Under the pieces are notes generated by a model, which saw only the letters and a list, made by a program, of their open reading frames with translations, was not told the origin of the DNA and did not search any database. From the NCBI GenBank assembly GCA_017560305.1, contig JAFYOF010000013.1:1-8161 (forward strand): a DNA stretch of 8,161 nt, read 5' to 3'. Position 1 is the first letter of the stretch; each line of letters begins with the position of its first letter. This DNA comes from Alistipes sp. GTDB taxonomy: Bacteria; Bacteroidota; Bacteroidia; Bacteroidales; Rikenellaceae. Position numbers and translations under genes: made by a program. This document shows positions 5,475 to 8,161 of the stretch, one piece after another.

Positions 5475-6245
5475 CTATTTTGGTAGGGTTGTACACTTAA
5501 TATCGCCCAGCGGATATACTGGCAGGAGGTTCTCCTCCATCCACTTGTTTGCCTCCACTGGTGTCATCTTCCAGCCGCTGTTGCAGGTTGCCACGACCTC
5601 TACCAGCGAGTAGCCGTTGCCTGCGAGCGAGTTCTCAAACGCCTTGCGGATAGCCTTCTTGCACTTGCGCACATTGGCTGGTGTGTGAACGCTCTGGCGT
5701 GTGATGTATGTTGTGCCGTCGAGGTGTGCAATCATATCTGCCACCTTGTATGGAAAGCCGTTCAGCTTAGGGTCACGACCATAAGGCGTTGTGGCGGTCT
5801 TCATACCCAGCAGTGTTGTGGGCGACATCTGTCCACCGGTCATACCATAGATGGCGTTGTTGATGAATATTGTCACGATGTTCTCTCCTCGCGCTGCTGC
5901 GTGGATGGTCTCGGCTGTGCCGATTGCCGCAAGGTCGCCATCACCCTGATAGGTGAATACCAGATGCGATGGGTGCAGACGCTTTGCTGCCGTAGCCACA
6001 GCGCAGGCGCGTCCGTGTGCCGCTTCAATCCAGTCCACATCGAGGTAGTTGTATGCCAGCACAGAACACCCCACGGGCGAAACGGCTATTGTCTTGTTCT
6101 CAAGCCCCATTTCGTCGATGACCTCTGCGATGAGTTTGTGCACGGTGCCGTGGCTGCAACCGGGGCAATAGTGCATCACCGTATCGGTGATTAATCGAGG
6201 CTTGGCATATACCAAATTCTCTGCCTTAATCTCTACTTCTGCCAT
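5475..6245 (-). CDS. korB: 2-oxoacid:ferredoxin oxidoreductase, TPP-binding beta subunit
   Basis: 256 residues, typical for the short beta subunit without its own iron-sulfur insert domain. It shows HYCPGCSHG (25-33), the conserved VGCS (58-61) and AAHGRA (75-80), and the TPP/Mg binding stretch GDGDLAAIG (101-109) with FINNAIYGMTGGQMSPT (127-143). It binds thiamine pyrophosphate and decarboxylates the 2-oxoacid, passing electrons through a cluster held by the conserved cysteines and on to ferredoxin. The 8-nt gap after korA and 6-nt gap before korC show operon structure. The product is acyl-CoA, succinyl-CoA if the substrate is 2-oxoglutarate. Confidence 0.93.
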   Translation of the reverse strand: MAEVEIKAENLVYAKPRLITDTVMHYCPGCSHGTVHKLIAEVIDEMGLENKTIAVSPVGCSVLAYNYLDVDWIEAAHGRACAVATAAKRLHPSHLVFTYQGDGDLAAIGTAETIHAAARGENIVTIFINNAIYGMTGGQMSPTTLLGMKTATTPYGRDPKLNGFPYKVADMIAHLDGTTYITRQSVHTPANVRKCKKAIRKAFENSLAGNGYSLVEVVATCNSGWKMTPVEANKWMEENLLPVYPLGDIKCTTLPK

Positions 6246-6253
6246 AACTTTCC

Positions 6254-7345
6254 TTATTTTATGAGGTTAGACTTGAGAGCCTCCAATACTGACTCTGGAT
6301 TAAATATCATACCGCCGGTGACGCCGAAGTGCTTCACTGGGGCTTTGCCCTCGATTGCCAGACGAACATCCTCGACCATCTGACCTGCGTTGAGCTCCAC
6401 CGACATAAATCCCTTCACGCCACGCTCCGCCATAGCCTTTAATGGGGCGTATGGGAATGGGTAGAGTGTGATGGGTCGCAAAAGACCGAGCTTGATGCCC
6501 TGCTCGCGTGCCATATCCACTGTGGCGAGGCAGATGCGAGCCGACGAGCCGAATGCTACAAGGATGTAGTCTGCGTCGTCGCACATATACTCCTCGTAAC
6601 GCACCTCGTTGGCCTCAATCTCGCGATAGGTAGCCTGCAACTTATTGTTCAGCGCCTCCAGCTCATCTGGCTGCAGGAAGAGCGAAGTGGCAACATTCTT
6701 GTGCTTGCGTGCGCCCTTGCCGCAGGATGCCCACGAACCACACTCCTGTGCAATCTGCTCATCGGTGCGGCGAGGCTGCTGCTCCGAGAATACCACCTTC
6801 TCCATCATCTGACCGATAGCGCCATCAGCCAAAAGCATCGCTGGGGTGCGGTACTTGAACGCAAGGTCAAATCCCAAGCCCACGAAGTCGTACATCTCCT
6901 GCACCGATGCGGGTGCGAGCACTATGAGGTGGTAGTCGCCGTGACCGCCTCCCTTGCACGCCTGAAAATAGTCGCCCTGCGATGGCTGGATAGTACCCAG
7001 ACCAGGACCTCCTCGCTGACAATTCACTACAAGGCAGGGTAGTTGGCCTGCCGCCAAATAACTCAAGCCCTCACTCATAAGGCTAACGCCTGGACTCGAC
7101 GATGAGGTCATCACCTTCTTGCCCGTAGCGGCGCCGCCATAAACCATATTGATTGAAGAGACCTCCGACTCTGCCTGAAGGACAACCATTCCCGTGGTCT
7201 CCCAAGGCTTGAGCTCCATAAGTGTCTCCATCACCTCCGACTGTGGGGTGATAGGGTAGCCGAAGTAACCATCGCAACCGCAGTGTACGGCAGCGTGTGC
7301 AATCACCTCGTTACCTTTCATAAGTCTCACCTCTTTCTCTGCCAT
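6254..7345 (-). CDS. korA: 2-oxoacid:ferredoxin oxidoreductase, alpha subunit (KorA/VorB type)
   Basis: 363 residues. The N-terminal pyrimidine-binding domain carries CDGYFGYPITPQSE (24-37), the AESEVSSINMVYGGAATG stretch (58-75) with the catalytic-region glutamate, and RGGPGLGT (111-118). The C-terminal half (from about 230) fits the transketolase-C-like domain (YILVAFGSSARI, LRPITLYPFP). The start at 7345 is preferred: it leaves a 1-nt gap after the korD stop and begins MAEKEVRLMKGNE as in homologues, whereas the in-frame ATG at 7375 would overlap korD by 29 nt. Automated annotation often calls this subunit 3-methyl-2-oxobutanoate dehydrogenase VorB; the motifs do not separate 2-oxoglutarate from branched-chain substrates. 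Confidence 0.92.
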   Translation of the reverse strand: MAEKEVRLMKGNEVIAHAAVHCGCDGYFGYPITPQSEVMETLMELKPWETTGMVVLQAESEVSSINMVYGGAATGKKVMTSSSSPGVSLMSEGLSYLAAGQLPCLVVNCQRGGPGLGTIQPSQGDYFQACKGGGHGDYHLIVLAPASVQEMYDFVGLGFDLAFKYRTPAMLLADGAIGQMMEKVVFSEQQPRRTDEQIAQECGSWASCGKGARKHKNVATSLFLQPDELEALNNKLQATYREIEANEVRYEEYMCDDADYILVAFGSSARICLATVDMAREQGIKLGLLRPITLYPFPYAPLKAMAERGVKGFMSVELNAGQMVEDVRLAIEGKAPVKHFGVTGGMIFNPESVLEALKSNLIK

Positions 7346-7346
7346 A

Positions 7347-7574
7347 TTACTCAAATTTTTGACGGTAAACAACAATACAACTGTCGGGGCAAATCATACC
7401 GCACGAGGCGCAGCCGGTGCAGGCGTCCTCATTGCTCATTGTGATGTAGCGGTAGCCCTTGCCATTCACCTCCGACGAAAAATCCAATACATTACACGGA
7501 CACGCCGTGATGCAGACGCCGCAGCCCTTGCAGCGGTCGACATCCACAACAATTCGTCCTTTAATCTTTGCCAT
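7347..7574 (-). CDS. korD: 2-oxoacid:ferredoxin oxidoreductase, 2x[4Fe-4S] ferredoxin subunit
   Basis: 75 residues with two 4Fe-4S cluster motifs: C15-x2-C18-x2-C21-x3-C25-P and C52-x2-C55-x2-C58-x3-C62-P. Extra cysteines lie at 27 and 66. This is the delta subunit, which carries electrons from the TPP site of KorB to external ferredoxin. It is the first gene of the korDABC operon and abuts korA with a single spacer base. No Shine-Dalgarno sequence precedes the ATG, which is usual in Bacteroidetes. A free ferredoxin is the only alternative, and the operon position argues against it. Confidence 0.92.
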   Translation of the reverse strand: MAKIKGRIVVDVDRCKGCGVCITACPCNVLDFSSEVNGKGYRYITMSNEDACTGCASCGMICPDSCIVVYRQKFE

Positions 7575-7768
7575 ATAGTGTAGTTTTAGAATTATACTTT
7601 TTTCTGATATTTTATCTCTATCGCTGCAACTTTAAACTCTCTCTCTCAAGGTTCTCTCTCTTTTTGATGTGGAAAATATCGCAGTCGTAAAAAGCAAAGC
7701 AATATCGTCAAAATCGGTGTAAAGAGCACCCTTGTGGGGTGAGTGTAAAACCTCTATGTAGGAGCAGA
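7575..7768 (-). promoter_or_regulatory. Intergenic region upstream of korD, presumed kor promoter region
   Basis: No gene is seen. The region lies between the DUF1015 terminator and korD, so it should hold the kor promoter, but I find no perfect TAnnTTTG on the minus strand. The closest minus-strand matches are TTGCTTTG and TAAAGTTG, each with one mismatch and without a -33 partner. A CT-rich stretch on the plus strand (7637-7665) becomes a GA-rich purine tract on the minus strand, inside the probable untranslated leader. Confidence 0.35.
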
Positions 7769-7799
7769 AAGGCTACCGAAAAAACATTCCGATAGCCTT
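7769..7799 (-). terminator. Terminator of the DUF1015 gene
   Basis: Arms AAGGCTACCG (7769-7778) and CGATAGCCTT (7790-7799) flank an 11-nt loop. In minus-strand RNA the single odd position is a U-G wobble, giving a continuous 10-bp stem; in plus-strand RNA it would be an A-C mismatch. This supports the minus direction. It begins 7 nt after the stop codon of the DUF1015 gene. The following U tract is short. Confidence 0.7.
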
Positions 7800-7806
7800 C
7801 CTGAAA

Positions 7807-8161
7807 TTATTCAAATGAGTGGATAACAACGCCCGAACGCAACTTAGGCTCAAACCAAGTTGTCTTTGGAGGCATAATGTTACCCGAGTCGGCGATGTCG
7901 ATTAGCTGCTGCATTGATACAGGGTACAAAGCAAAGGCAACCTTCATCTCGCCGCTGTCGACTCTTCTCTGCAATGCGCCCAGACCACGGATGCCACCCA
8001 CGAAGTCGATTCTCTTCGAGGTACGCAGGTCGGTGATGCCGAGAATCTTGTCCAGCACGAGGTTTGAAAGCACTGTAACATCTAACACGCCGATAGGGTC
8101 GTTGTCGTTATATGTGCCCTCCTTTGCCGTGAGACTGTACCACTTGCCTCCAAGATACATC
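7807..8161 (-). CDS. DUF1015 family protein, C-terminal part (cut by the window edge)
   Basis: The last 117 residues of a protein whose start lies to the right of the window; full DUF1015 proteins are about 400 residues. MYLGGKWYSL at the visible start, the DVTVLSNLVLDKILGI helix, FVGGIRGLGAL and the near-terminal MPPKTTWFEPKLRSG are the conserved C-terminal pattern of the family. The ATG at 8160 is an internal methionine, not the start. The molecular function of DUF1015 is not established; I recall it near serine-biosynthesis genes (serC/serA) in Bacteroidetes, which cannot be checked here. Its own terminator and a gap of about 230 nt separate it from the kor operon. Confidence 0.85.
   Translation of the reverse strand, partial: MYLGGKWYSLTAKEGTYNDNDPIGVLDVTVLSNLVLDKILGITDLRTSKRIDFVGGIRGLGALQRRVDSGEMKVAFALYPVSMQQLIDIADSGNIMPPKTTWFEPKLRSGVVIHSFE

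Noticed and set aside
5685..6194. Plus-strand open frame opposite korB
   Set aside because: The translation is rich in Cys and His without a motif and lies wholly within a certain korB gene; it is a shadow frame.
7345..7375. Upstream ATG at 7375 as the korA start
   Set aside because: It would overlap the end of korD by 29 nt and add ten residues absent from the usual N-terminus; the ATG at 7345 follows the korD stop by one base.
1..8161. tRNA, rRNA, CRISPR array, insertion sequence or integrase
   Set aside because: I looked for T-loop/CCA patterns, regularly spaced repeats, transposase motifs and terminal inverted repeats and found none; the AT-rich UDG-like gene has no visible mobile-element borders.

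Overview
The window looks like chromosomal DNA from a Bacteroidales bacterium, possibly Rikenellaceae/Alistipes-like, although the genus cannot be fixed from sequence alone. The evidence is the TAnnTTTG-type promoter elements, the near absence of Shine-Dalgarno sites, a WYL regulator with the N-terminal pattern common in gut Bacteroidetes, and a four-gene korDABC-type operon followed by a DUF1015 gene. All assignments come from reading motifs; no database search was possible.

Left edge (1-421): an unassigned tail ends in a strong rho-independent terminator (161-205). It is followed by a regulatory region with several repeats and a TACCTTTG promoter element.

Plus-strand cassette (422-2973): four tightly spaced genes. 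They encode a WYL-domain transcription regulator, a uracil-DNA-glycosylase-fold-like protein that is visibly more AT-rich than its neighbours, a single-HKD phospholipase-D-family protein (4-base ATGA overlap with the gene before), and a free-standing FtsK gamma (winged-helix DNA-binding) domain. A hairpin terminator closes the unit. Next comes a separate plus-strand gene for a AAA+ ATPase (3203-4855). Its promoter carries nearly the same 20-bp element as the WYL promoter, in opposite orientation but at the same distance from the -7 box. I infer that the WYL operon and the AAA+ gene form one regulon, possibly a DNA-damage or anti-phage response module. This is the most interesting part of the window.

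Minus-strand metabolic block (4923-8161): transcription converges on a bidirectional terminator (4876-4901). Read right to left, the block holds the end of a DUF1015 gene with its own terminator, a roughly 190-bp intergenic region, and then korD (ferredoxin subunit), korA/vorB (alpha), korB (TPP-binding beta) and korC (gamma). Together these encode a 2-oxoacid:ferredoxin oxidoreductase, the CoA-dependent oxidative decarboxylase of anaerobes. This block is ordinary core metabolism.
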